A stretch of DNA of 5,275 bases, from the NCBI GenBank assembly GCA_002170915.1, contig NHHQ01000122.1, positions 3,383 through 8,657 of the forward strand. The letters run 5' to 3'. The notes below the pieces were generated by a model. It searched no databases. It saw nothing but the letters and a program-made list of their open reading frames with translations, and was not told the origin of the DNA. This DNA comes from Rhodospirillaceae bacterium TMED167 (lineage in GTDB: Bacteria; Pseudomonadota; Alphaproteobacteria; Rhodospirillales_A; UBA2165). This document shows, one piece after another, positions 1-5,275 of this stretch; within the stretch, counting starts at the first letter, position 1; every line of letters starts with the position of its first letter. A program made the translations under genes and the position numbers.

Positions 1-756
1 CTGATTGCCGACCTGACGGCACCAGGCCAAAAGCTTCTGCTCGCCAGTGGCGGAGATGGCGGTTTTGGCAACGCACATTATAAATCAGCCACCAATCAGG
101 CGCCTCGGCGCGCAGACGACGGCTGGCCTGGCGAGGAACGCTGGCTCTGGCTCCGGCTCAAACTCATCGCCGATGCAGGACTAATCGGTCTGCCCAATGC
201 CGGCAAATCGACATTTCTGAACGCCGTTACCCGGGCGCGGCCCAAAATCGCGGACTACCCGTTCACGACCCTTTATCCCAACCTCGGGGTCGGTTATGTA
301 GACGGCGACGAGATCATTCTAGCGGATGTGCCGGGTCTCATTGAGGGCGCTCATGAAGGCGCTGGACTGGGAGACCGGTTTCTCGGCCACATCGAACGCT
401 GTGGCGTCCTGCTGCATCTGATTGATGGCACCCACGATGATCCCATCGGCGCATACCGTACCGTGCGGAATGAGCTCCGAGACTATGGCGAGGCGCTTGA
501 TCAGAAAAGTGAATTGGTCGCTCTCAACAAGTGTGATGCCCTCACGGACGAGTTGATCCACGACGCAAAGTCTGCCCTGGAAAAAGAGTCCGGAAAACCG
601 GTGGCAACGATCTCTGGGATTGCTGGAACCGGGCTGGATCAGATGCTCCGAGAACTCAAATTCGAGGCCGATACCTGGCGCGCGCAGGAAGCAGAGAGTG
701 ACGCGGCAGAGGAAGTAACAGAGAGCGCGGTAAAGGCTGAGGGGAGCGCGCCATGA
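1..756 (+). CDS. obgE: GTPase ObgE/CgtA, 50S subunit assembly factor (5' end missing)
   Basis: Obg-family GTPase that binds the 50S ribosomal subunit during late assembly and responds to GTP, GDP and (p)ppGpp. The frame is open from base 1 and gives 251 residues; by comparison with the roughly 350-residue family, about 105 N-terminal residues are missing. The visible part begins in the glycine-rich Obg domain ([13 protein letters not shown], about 46-99). The G domain follows: P-loop GLPNAGKS at 187-210, switch I DYPFTT at 253-270, G3 DVPG at 325-336 leading into the Obg hallmark [15 protein letters not shown]4 NKCD at 526-537 and the G5 SGI region at 613-621. The C-terminal tail (about 670-753) is short and acidic, rich in Glu, Asp and Ala, as is usual for this poorly conserved part. 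The TGA stop overlaps the proB ATG (ATGA, 753-756), so the two are probably cotranscribed and translationally coupled. No key residue is missing in the visible part. Confidence 0.97.
   Translation: MIADLTAPGQKLLLASGGDGGFGNAHYKSATNQAPRRADDGWPGEERWLWLRLKLIADAGLIGLPNAGKSTFLNAVTRARPKIADYPFTTLYPNLGVGYVDGDEIILADVPGLIEGAHEGAGLGDRFLGHIERCGVLLHLIDGTHDDPIGAYRTVRNELRDYGEALDQKSELVALNKCDALTDELIHDAKSALEKESGKPVATISGIAGTGLDQMLRELKFEADTWRAQEAESDAAEEVTESAVKAEGSAP
739..756 (+). promoter_or_regulatory. Ribosome binding site and ATGA stop/start overlap, obgE-proB
   Basis: The purine-rich GAGGGGAG at 739-746 lies in the last codons of obgE, 6 bases before the proB ATG at 753. The ATG overlaps the obgE TGA at 754-756. 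A good Shine-Dalgarno sequence plus the overlap fixes the proB start and suggests that ribosomes finishing obgE reinitiate on proB. Confidence 0.75.
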
Positions 757-1886
757 CCGGCAAGCTCAACCGGGAGCGCATCGCTGGCGCCAAACGGGTC
801 GTGATCAAAATCGGCTCTATCCTTCTCGTGGATGGCGATAGTGGGCGGCTTCACGGGGACTGGCTGGAGGCGCTGGCCAGAGACATTGCGGCGTGGCGTG
901 CACGCCGCCAGGAAGTCATTCTCGTCTCTTCCGGCGCCATCGCGCTAGGGCGGCGGTATCTGGGCCTGAAGCAGGGTGAATTGCGGCTGGAAGAGAAGCA
1001 GGCCGCTGCCGCGGCGGGCATGGTAAGACTCTCCCACGCGTACCAGGAAACACTCGGGCAGCATGACCTTAATGCCGCCCAGATTCTCTTGACCCTGGAC
1101 GACAGCGAGAACCGGCGCCGCTATCTAAACGCCCGCTCCACCATCGGCACATTGCTCGAAGTCGGTGCCATTCCTCTAATCAACGAAAACGACACGGTGG
1201 CCACAGACGAAATCCGGTTTGGCGACAATGACCGACTCGCCGCGCGGGTCGCCGCTATGATGAGTGCTGATCTATTGATCCTGCTTTCTGACATCGATGG
1301 CCTCTATACCGCCGACCCGGCCGAGGATAAGTCTGCCAAGCTGGTGCCTGAGATCACGGAAATCACACCTGGGATCGAAGCCATGGCCGGCCAGGCCATA
1401 GCGTCAGATTCATCTGGCGGCATGCCGACAAAATTAGCGGCGGCCAAACAATGCCTAAGCGCTGGCTGTCATATGGTAATTTGCGAAGGGCGGGGCACGG
1501 CGCCGTTATCAGCGCTGGAACAGGGAGGCACATGCAGTTGGTTCATCGCATCGGGTAATCCGCAGACCGCGCGCAAACGCTGGATTGCCGGCACCCTCCA
1601 ACCCGTCGGCGCTGTTGTTATTGATGACGGCGCGGTGGCAGCATTGGGCAAAGGCAAAAGCCTCCTCCCCGCCGGGATCCTAAACATTGAGGGTGCGTTC
1701 GAACGCGGAGACGCTGTGGCGGTCAAATCAACCGATGGGCAGGAAATCGCGCGCGGCCTCTGCGCGTATTCGTCAGACGATGCAAGCAGGATCATGAGGC
1801 ACAAAACAGATGAAATTGAGGGCCTACTGGGATACCGTGGGCGTGGTGAAATGATCCACCGCGATGATTTGGTGATAACGCGATGA
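753..1886 (+). CDS. proB: Glutamate 5-kinase (gamma-glutamyl kinase)
   Basis: Cytoplasmic kinase for the first step of proline synthesis: L-glutamate + ATP gives gamma-glutamyl phosphate, which is passed to ProA. The 377-residue product matches the family length (E. coli 367). An amino-acid-kinase domain covers about residues 13-265 and a C-terminal PUA domain about 285-375, ending in HRDDLVITR as in E. coli. Comparing with E. coli ProB recalled from memory, the active-site residues are present: Lys19 (E. coli K10), Ser60 in VSSGAIALG (S50), NEND at 144-147 with Asp147 (D137), FGDND at 156-160 with Asn159 (N149), the nucleotide-binding [12 protein letters not shown] at 178-189, and GGMPTK at 222-227. 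Asp117 matches E. coli D107, the classic proline-feedback residue, so feedback inhibition by proline is likely retained. Asn120 replaces the Asp at E. coli 110. It overlaps obgE and proA by 4 bases each, as expected for a coupled operon in which ProB and ProA share a labile intermediate. Confidence 0.98.
   Translation: MTGKLNRERIAGAKRVVIKIGSILLVDGDSGRLHGDWLEALARDIAAWRARRQEVILVSSGAIALGRRYLGLKQGELRLEEKQAAAAAGMVRLSHAYQETLGQHDLNAAQILLTLDDSENRRRYLNARSTIGTLLEVGAIPLINENDTVATDEIRFGDNDRLAARVAAMMSADLLILLSDIDGLYTADPAEDKSAKLVPEITEITPGIEAMAGQAIASDSSGGMPTKLAAAKQCLSAGCHMVICEGRGTAPLSALEQGGTCSWFIASGNPQTARKRWIAGTLQPVGAVVIDDGAVAALGKGKSLLPAGILNIEGAFERGDAVAVKSTDGQEIARGLCAYSSDDASRIMRHKTDEIEGLLGYRGRGEMIHRDDLVITR
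1871..1886 (+). promoter_or_regulatory. Ribosome binding site and ATGA stop/start overlap, proB-proA
   Basis: GGTGAT at 1871-1876 matches the 3' part of the extended anti-Shine-Dalgarno complement and lies 6 bases before the proA ATG at 1883. The ATG overlaps the proB TGA at 1884-1886. The arrangement suggests coupled, roughly balanced synthesis of the two proline enzymes. Confidence 0.6.
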
Positions 1887-3151
1887 CTGAAAAGCAAGAC
1901 ATCACGGCCATGATGACCCAGCTGGGCGCCCAGGCTAAAGCAGCGGCACAGGTCTTGGTGAATGCGGATGGTGAGTCGAAAAACCGGGCACTGCGGGTAG
2001 CGGCGGCTGCGCTGCGCAACTGCGCCGCAGACCTTATCGCAGCCAATGATCTCGACATGGATGGTGGCAGTAAAAAGGGCCTGTCATCAGCTATGCTGGA
2101 CCGGTTAAAACTCTCCCAAAGCCGCGTGGACGGTATGGCGCAGGGTTTGGAAGACATCGCGGATCTGGATGACCCGGTGGGCATTGTCACAGACTCTTGG
2201 CAACGGCCCAACGGCTTAGACATTTCCCGTGTTCGCGTCCCCCTCGGCGTCATCGGGGTTATTTATGAATCCCGCCCGAACGTAACTGCGGACGCCGGCG
2301 GCCTGTGCCTCAAAGCAGGCAACGCAGTAATCCTTCGTGGCGGATCAGAGAGCTACAATTCCACTAAGGCCATACTCGCCGCCATGCAGGATGGACTGGC
2401 ACAGGCTAATTTGCCAATCGATGCCATTCAGATGGTTTCCACCACCGACCGGGCCGCTGTAGGTGAGATGCTCACCATGAGTAAACATATTGATGTAATC
2501 GTCCCTCGGGGCGGCAAAAGTCTTGTGGAACGGATACAGGCGGAGGCCACTGTCCCTGTGTTCGCTCATCTCGAGGGTATTTGCCACACCTATGTGACGC
2601 GGCAATCCGATCCAAAAATGGCGCGAGATATCGTCTTAAATGCCAAAATGCGCCGGACCGGTATTTGCGGTGCCACGGAAACACTGTTAATCGATCAGAC
2701 CGCCGCCGACACCCACCTTCCGGCCATCCTGGATGCACTCACCCAAGCTGGGTGCGAAATTAGAGGAGATGCGGCAACTCAGTCACTCGATGCCAGGGTG
2801 ATCCCGGCAACGGAGGCAGACTGGGACACAGAGTATCTCGACAAGGTGATCTCCGTGAAACAAGTCTCGGGACTAAACGAGGCTATTGATCATGTAAACG
2901 AGCATGGCACTGAACATACGGATGCCATCGTCACAGATGATGTAGACGCCGCCACGAGATTCCTAAACGGGATCAACAGTGCCATCGCACTGCACAACGC
3001 GTCGACCCAGTTTGCGGATGGCGGAGAATTCGGCATGGGCGCGGAGATCGGCATCGCCACCGGAAAACTGCACGCCCGGGGACCTGTGGGAGTGGAACAA
3101 TTGACGACGTTCAAATATATCGTCCGCGGTTCAGGCCAAATCCGGCCATAG
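1883..3151 (+). CDS. proA: Glutamate-5-semialdehyde dehydrogenase (gamma-glutamyl phosphate reductase)
   Basis: Cytoplasmic NADPH-dependent enzyme for the second step of proline synthesis: it reduces gamma-glutamyl phosphate from ProB to glutamate-5-semialdehyde, which cyclises to pyrroline-5-carboxylate. The 422-residue product is full length (E. coli about 417). It has the aldehyde-dehydrogenase-like fold: an N-terminal cofactor domain with [10 protein letters not shown] at 128-137, the [11 protein letters not shown] segment just after it and VPRGGKSL at 207-214, then the catalytic segment [15 protein letters not shown] with nucleophile Cys262. The C-terminal portion carries the conserved [20 protein letters not shown] and [13 protein letters not shown] motifs, ending in [10 protein letters not shown]. 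The start is fixed by the overlap with proB and by GGTGAT at 1871-1876. The TAG stop at 3149 is followed by 27 bases before nadD, which lies in the same frame. All expected catalytic residues are present. Confidence 0.98.
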   Translation: MTEKQDITAMMTQLGAQAKAAAQVLVNADGESKNRALRVAAAALRNCAADLIAANDLDMDGGSKKGLSSAMLDRLKLSQSRVDGMAQGLEDIADLDDPVGIVTDSWQRPNGLDISRVRVPLGVIGVIYESRPNVTADAGGLCLKAGNAVILRGGSESYNSTKAILAAMQDGLAQANLPIDAIQMVSTTDRAAVGEMLTMSKHIDVIVPRGGKSLVERIQAEATVPVFAHLEGICHTYVTRQSDPKMARDIVLNAKMRRTGICGATETLLIDQTAADTHLPAILDALTQAGCEIRGDAATQSLDARVIPATEADWDTEYLDKVISVKQVSGLNEAIDHVNEHGTEHTDAIVTDDVDAATRFLNGINSAIALHNASTQFADGGEFGMGAEIGIATGKLHARGPVGVEQLTTFKYIVRGSGQIRP

Positions 3152-3178
3152 CACGCCCCAGTATTAATCAGTAGAATT

Positions 3179-3769
3179 ATGTCAGACGGAAAACGCATCG
3201 GCCTATTAGGCGGCTCCTTCAACCCAGCGCACCAGGGCCACCTCCACATTAGTCGCGCAGCTCTCGACCGCCTCAAACTCAATGAGGTATGGTGGGTGGT
3301 TTCCCCCCAAAACCCCCTGAAAGACGCGCACGGCATGGGCGATTTCCAGTCTCGGATCCGATCGGCCAAAGACATGGCGGATGATCCTCGAATCATCGTG
3401 TCGGATATCGAGCAAAAGATGGGCACGGTCTACACTGTGGACACTCTCGAAGTATTAAAAAAGAAATTTCCAGAGCATCGATTTGTATGGCTTATGGGCG
3501 CCGATAATCTGCGCCAAATTCCCAAATGGCGGGGCTGGCAACGTATTTTCCGGATGGTCCCCATTGCCATTTTTCCCCGCCCGTCTTACTCCAGACGGGC
3601 GTTAGCAGGTAAGGCGTCTCGCCGCTTCAAACGCTCTCAGATCAAGGCAGCACGGGCATCGCGTCTAGCCACTATGCGGGCGCCAGTCTGGGTCTTTCTC
3701 CGGACACAGCCGAACACGACATCGGCCACTCGCATTCGTGCCCAGCTTGCACGGGAAGAGTCGCAATGA
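3179..3769 (+). CDS. nadD: Nicotinate-nucleotide adenylyltransferase
   Basis: Cytoplasmic enzyme of NAD synthesis: nicotinate mononucleotide + ATP gives nicotinate adenine dinucleotide + PPi, later amidated by NadE. The 196-residue product fits the family (E. coli 213). It is a nucleotidyltransferase Rossmann fold: GGSFNPAHQGHL at residues 11-22 carries the (H/T)xGH signature as HQGH (18-21), followed by WWVVSPQNPLK and the mid-protein WLMGADNL segment, with the C-terminal SATRIR matching the family's SSTxIR ATP-binding motif. The ATG at 3179 places the GGSF motif at the usual distance from the N terminus, and there is no in-frame ATG, GTG or TTG between it and the proA stop. I see no convincing Shine-Dalgarno sequence in the 27-base gap, so translation may depend on coupling to proA. 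A perfect 9-bp inverted repeat lies inside the gene at 3578-3601. Confidence 0.96.
   Translation: MSDGKRIGLLGGSFNPAHQGHLHISRAALDRLKLNEVWWVVSPQNPLKDAHGMGDFQSRIRSAKDMADDPRIIVSDIEQKMGTVYTVDTLEVLKKKFPEHRFVWLMGADNLRQIPKWRGWQRIFRMVPIAIFPRPSYSRRALAGKASRRFKRSQIKAARASRLATMRAPVWVFLRTQPNTTSATRIRAQLAREESQ
3578..3601 (+). repeat. Perfect 9-bp inverted repeat (hairpin) inside nadD
   Basis: CGCCCGTCT at 3578-3586 and AGACGGGCG at 3593-3601 are exact reverse complements around a 6-base loop (TACTCC). The stem is GC-rich and would be stable in mRNA. No T run follows on the plus strand, and on the minus strand the flank is an A run, so it is not an intrinsic terminator in either direction. It encodes NadD residues 134-141 (RPSYSRRA), a region that is itself fairly conserved, so the repeat may be a by-product of the coding sequence. 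Confidence 0.7.
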
Positions 3770-3772
3770 AAA

Positions 3773-3803
3773 TTCCACACGATTAAGGAAACCGTGCTAT
3801 ATC
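3773..3803 (+). promoter_or_regulatory. Possible sigma-70-type promoter upstream of rsfS
   Basis: The -10-like CTATAT at 3797-3802 matches the alphaproteobacterial -10 consensus known from Sinorhizobium (CTATAT). About 17-18 bases upstream, TCCACA at 3774-3779 matches TTGACA at four of six positions. It lies in the only sizeable gap before rsfS (3770-3837) and would give a leader of roughly 30 bases. Evidence is by eye only; the -35 is weak. Confidence 0.3.
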
Positions 3804-3821
3804 GGTAACAGTTCCGTCCAC

Positions 3822-3828
3822 AAAGGAG
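3822..3828 (+). promoter_or_regulatory. Strong Shine-Dalgarno sequence pointing to an ATC start for rsfS
   Basis: AAAGGAG is the best ribosome binding site in the window. It sits 9 bases before ATC at 3838-3840, which is in frame with rsfS. No ATG, GTG or TTG in any frame lies at a suitable distance downstream, so the site is unexplained unless ATC at 3838 initiates, or was ATG before a mutation or sequencing error. Confidence 0.75.
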
Positions 3829-3837
3829 ATATCAGCC

Positions 3838-4209
3838 ATCGTTCAGTACACCTCGGCACCGCCCATTTCCGAGTCCCTCAAGGAAACAGTCACGGTGTCT
3901 CTAGATGACGACAAGGCCCAAAAAGTCGTCGTCATCGATCTGAAAGGCAAAACCGCGATCGCCGACTACATGATCGTCGCCTCAGGCACTTCCCAGCGCC
4001 AGGTATCAACCATGGCAGAACATCTCCGCGAAAAGCTCAAATCACTTGGCATAAAAAGCGTGTCAGTTGAGGGCATGAGCCAAGGAGATTGGGTATTGAT
4101 CGACGGCGGGGACGTTATTGTTCACTTATTCCGTCCAGAGATTCGCGAATTTTACGACCTGGAAAGACTCTGGGGCGATCCGATGCCCCACCCCGGCCAA
4201 GCTGCCTAA
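3838..4209 (+). CDS. rsfS: Ribosomal silencing factor RsfS (probable AUC start; first canonical start is GTG at 3895)
   Basis: RsfS (DUF143/Iojap family) binds protein uL14 on the 50S subunit and blocks joining with 30S, lowering translation under nutrient limitation. The core has family hallmarks: SLDDDKAQKVVVIDL, the ADYMIVASGTSQRQV segment, GDWVLIDGGDVIVHLF and the C-terminal REFYDLERLW. Starting at GTG 3895 gives 104 residues beginning MSLDDDK, with AAGGAA at 3880-3885 as a possible ribosome site. However, the frame stays open upstream to a TAA at 3784, and codons 3865-3894 (ISESLKETVT) line up with the first helix of E. coli RsfS (ALQDFVIDKIDD, recalled from memory). The strong AAAGGAG at 3822-3828 points to ATC at 3838, giving 123 residues. 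I prefer the longer form on homology and ribosome-site grounds, but the start is unproven. Gene identity is secure. It probably continues into rlmH 40 bases on. Confidence 0.93.
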   Translation: MVQYTSAPPISESLKETVTVSLDDDKAQKVVVIDLKGKTAIADYMIVASGTSQRQVSTMAEHLREKLKSLGIKSVSVEGMSQGDWVLIDGGDVIVHLFRPEIREFYDLERLWGDPMPHPGQAA

Positions 4210-4241
4210 TCTAGCTCCTAAATGAGACAACAGGCGAACGG

Positions 4242-4253
4242 ATGTCGGCGTGA
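4242..4253 (+). other. Possible three-codon leader ORF overlapping the rlmH start
   Basis: ATG TCG GCG TGA at 4242-4253 encodes Met-Ser-Ala, and its stop overlaps the rlmH GTG start at 4250 as GTGA. AGG at 4232-4234 is better spaced for this ATG (7 bases) than for the GTG (15 bases). It could feed ribosomes to rlmH by termination-reinitiation, or be chance. Confidence 0.2.
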
Positions 4254-4705
4254 ACATTACCATCGCCGCCGTCGGGCGGCTGAAATCAGGTCCTGAAAAA
4301 AATCTGTGGGATGACTATGCCCGCAGGCTAACTTGGCCTGTCAAATTGAAAGAGGTGGGTGAAAAAAAGTCCCTGCCTCCCAAACAAATGCAGGAGAAAG
4401 AAGGCAAGTTATTGCTGGCCACATTACCAGCTGGGGCAACGGTAATTGCCTTGGACCAATCGGGAAAGTCTCTCTCCAGCAATCAATTTGCCGAGCGCTT
4501 TCAGTTGTGGATGACAGACGGCATCAGGGATGTCGCATTTCTTTTGGGCGGATCGGACGGCTTGTCCCCGGACGCCCTTGCCCGCGCCAACCTAAGAATG
4601 AGCATGGGCGCCCAAACCTGGCCCCACATGCTTGCACGCTGCATGCTACTGGAGCAAATTTACCGCGCTCAATGTATTCTCGGGAATCACCCTTATCACA
4701 AATAG
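4250..4705 (+). CDS. rlmH: 23S rRNA (pseudouridine1915-N3)-methyltransferase RlmH
   Basis: SPOUT-class, SAM-dependent methyltransferase that acts on assembled 70S ribosomes and makes m3-pseudouridine at 1915 in helix 69 of 23S rRNA, at the subunit interface. The 151-residue product is full length (E. coli 155). The N-terminal strand NITIAAVGRLKSGPE is typical, LDQSGK lies at 68-73, the SAM-binding LLGGSDGLSP at 98-107, and the trefoil-knot region TWPHMLARCMLLEQIYRA at 123-140, ending in the conserved HPYH (147-150) plus one residue. The GTG at 4250 is chosen because it puts the first beta strand at the N terminus; the nearby ATG at 4242 is out of frame and stops after three codons. The Shine-Dalgarno sequence is weak. 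It follows rsfS by 40 bases and precedes gpmI by 76, with no terminator-like hairpin in either gap. Confidence 0.97.
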   Translation: MNITIAAVGRLKSGPEKNLWDDYARRLTWPVKLKEVGEKKSLPPKQMQEKEGKLLLATLPAGATVIALDQSGKSLSSNQFAERFQLWMTDGIRDVAFLLGGSDGLSPDALARANLRMSMGAQTWPHMLARCMLLEQIYRAQCILGNHPYHK

Positions 4706-4781
4706 TGAGGCCATCTCTCCCCAGCGTCAAAATTCTGCTGTTTAACTTCCAACTTTCCACGAACCGTAGTAAGAACGAAAT

Positions 4782-5275
4782 ATGTCTGACATAGTAAATT
4801 TCCGATTTGACCAGCGTTCTCGCAAACCCGTTGTCCTGTGCATCCTGGACGGCTGGGGTGATCGAGAGGACGGCGACGATAATGCTATTCTAAAGGGCAA
4901 CACACCCACCTGGGACCGGATTAAATCAGCCTATCCGTCGGCCCAACTTCAGGCTTCTGCGTTGGATGTCGGGCTACCGACCGGCCAGATGGGAAATTCG
5001 GAGGTGGGCCACATGAACCTCGGCGCGGGACGGGTGGTGACGCAGGACCTGCCGCGCATTGATGTCGCGATGGCGGATGGCACCATCGCGGAGAACGACC
5101 AGCTTAAAGCTCTGATTCAGACCCTGACGTCGACACAAGGCACCTGTCACCTTCTTGGCCTGGTATCGCCTGGAGGTGTCCACGCCCATCAGAATCATTT
5201 GTTAGCTTTGGCGGGGATCTTGGATGCGGCAGGAGTTCCAACCCGCCTACACGCCTTTCTGGACGGACGGGACAC
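4782..5275 (+). CDS. gpmI: 2,3-bisphosphoglycerate-independent phosphoglycerate mutase (3' end missing)
   Basis: Manganese-dependent enzyme of glycolysis and gluconeogenesis that interconverts 3- and 2-phosphoglycerate through a phosphoserine intermediate. The frame runs open from ATG 4782 to the right edge: 164 full codons of a family of about 510 residues. Visible motifs are VVLCILDGWG at 17-26 with metal ligand Asp23, the catalytic-serine motif TGQMGNSEVGHMNLGAGR at 67-84 with Ser73, SPGGVHAHQNH at 129-139 with the substrate-contacting His134, and FLDGRDT at the edge, matching the Asp-Arg pair that binds substrate. The visible part covers the first metal-site strand and the start of the inserted phosphotransferase domain; the remaining metal ligands are off the window. 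Shine-Dalgarno evidence is weak (AAGAA about 7 bases upstream). The 76-base gap after rlmH is relatively AT-rich, with no hairpin or convincing promoter. Confidence 0.96.
   Translation, partial: MSDIVNFRFDQRSRKPVVLCILDGWGDREDGDDNAILKGNTPTWDRIKSAYPSAQLQASALDVGLPTGQMGNSEVGHMNLGAGRVVTQDLPRIDVAMADGTIAENDQLKALIQTLTSTQGTCHLLGLVSPGGVHAHQNHLLALAGILDAAGVPTRLHAFLDGRD

Noticed and set aside
1469..2253. Two overlapping reverse-strand open frames opposite proB and proA (142 and 153 codons)
   Set aside because: Both are antisense to conserved coding sequence, overlap each other, and have compositions typical of shadow frames in GC-rich DNA.
3101..3121. TTGACG followed by TATATC near the end of proA, resembling a promoter for nadD
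   Set aside because: The spacing between the elements is only about 10 bases, and both encode conserved ProA residues (LTTFKYIV).
2890..3426. Long reverse-strand open frame spanning the proA-nadD junction (178 codons)
   Set aside because: It lies antisense to two clearly conserved genes, has no recognisable domain and reads as an arginine-, proline- and serine-rich shadow translation.
3571..3601. nadD hairpin as a Rho-independent terminator
   Set aside because: The T run is before the stem on the plus strand, not after it, and becomes an A run after the stem on the minus strand.
4706..4781. Search for a terminator or promoter between rlmH and gpmI
   Set aside because: No inverted repeat with a T run and no convincing -35/-10 pair; TTTAAC and TAGTAA are poorly spaced and too close to the start codon.
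4507..4794. Plus-strand open frame overlapping the end of rlmH and the start of gpmI
   Set aside because: It is out of frame with both conserved genes, shows no domain and is best explained as a shadow of rlmH.

Overview
The window is a compact, entirely plus-strand block of housekeeping genes, almost certainly from an alphaproteobacterium. Two things support this: the protein signatures (for example the Obg segment with GEERW and [16 protein letters not shown], the RsfS segment with SLDDDKA, and the RlmH segment with TWPHMLAR and HPYH), and the gene order obgE-proB-proA-nadD-rsfS-rlmH-gpmI, which I know as a common alphaproteobacterial arrangement. GC content looks moderately high (mid-50s percent by eye). 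A Rhodospirillales-like or marine alphaproteobacterial lineage is plausible, but I cannot fix it below class level. No mobile elements, CRISPR arrays, rRNA or tRNA genes are visible.

Layout. Positions 1-756 hold the 3' two-thirds of obgE, whose start lies off the left edge. proB (753-1886) and proA (1883-3151) follow, each joined to its predecessor by a 4-base ATGA overlap, so obgE, proB and proA look translationally coupled. nadD (3179-3769) follows after 27 bases without a clear Shine-Dalgarno sequence. A 68-base gap with a possible promoter and a strong ribosome binding site leads to rsfS (3838 or 3895 to 4209). rlmH (4250-4705) starts at GTG, and gpmI (from 4782) runs off the right edge.

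Roles. ObgE, RsfS and RlmH all act on the large ribosomal subunit or the 70S interface: 50S assembly GTPase, 50S silencing factor that blocks subunit joining, and methyltransferase for pseudouridine 1915 in helix 69 of 23S rRNA. They are interleaved with central metabolism: ProB and ProA make glutamate-5-semialdehyde for proline, NadD makes the dinucleotide precursor of NAD, and GpmI interconverts 3- and 2-phosphoglycerate.

The most notable observation is the start of rsfS. A near-perfect AAAGGAG site sits 9 bases before an in-frame ATC codon, not an ATG. The codons between that ATC and the first conventional start (GTG at 3895) encode what looks like the family's conserved first helix. Either rsfS uses a rare AUC start, which would tie its translation to start-codon discrimination by IF3, or the base is a sequencing error or recent mutation. 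The rest of the window looks ordinary, and I do not see an undescribed multi-gene system in it.
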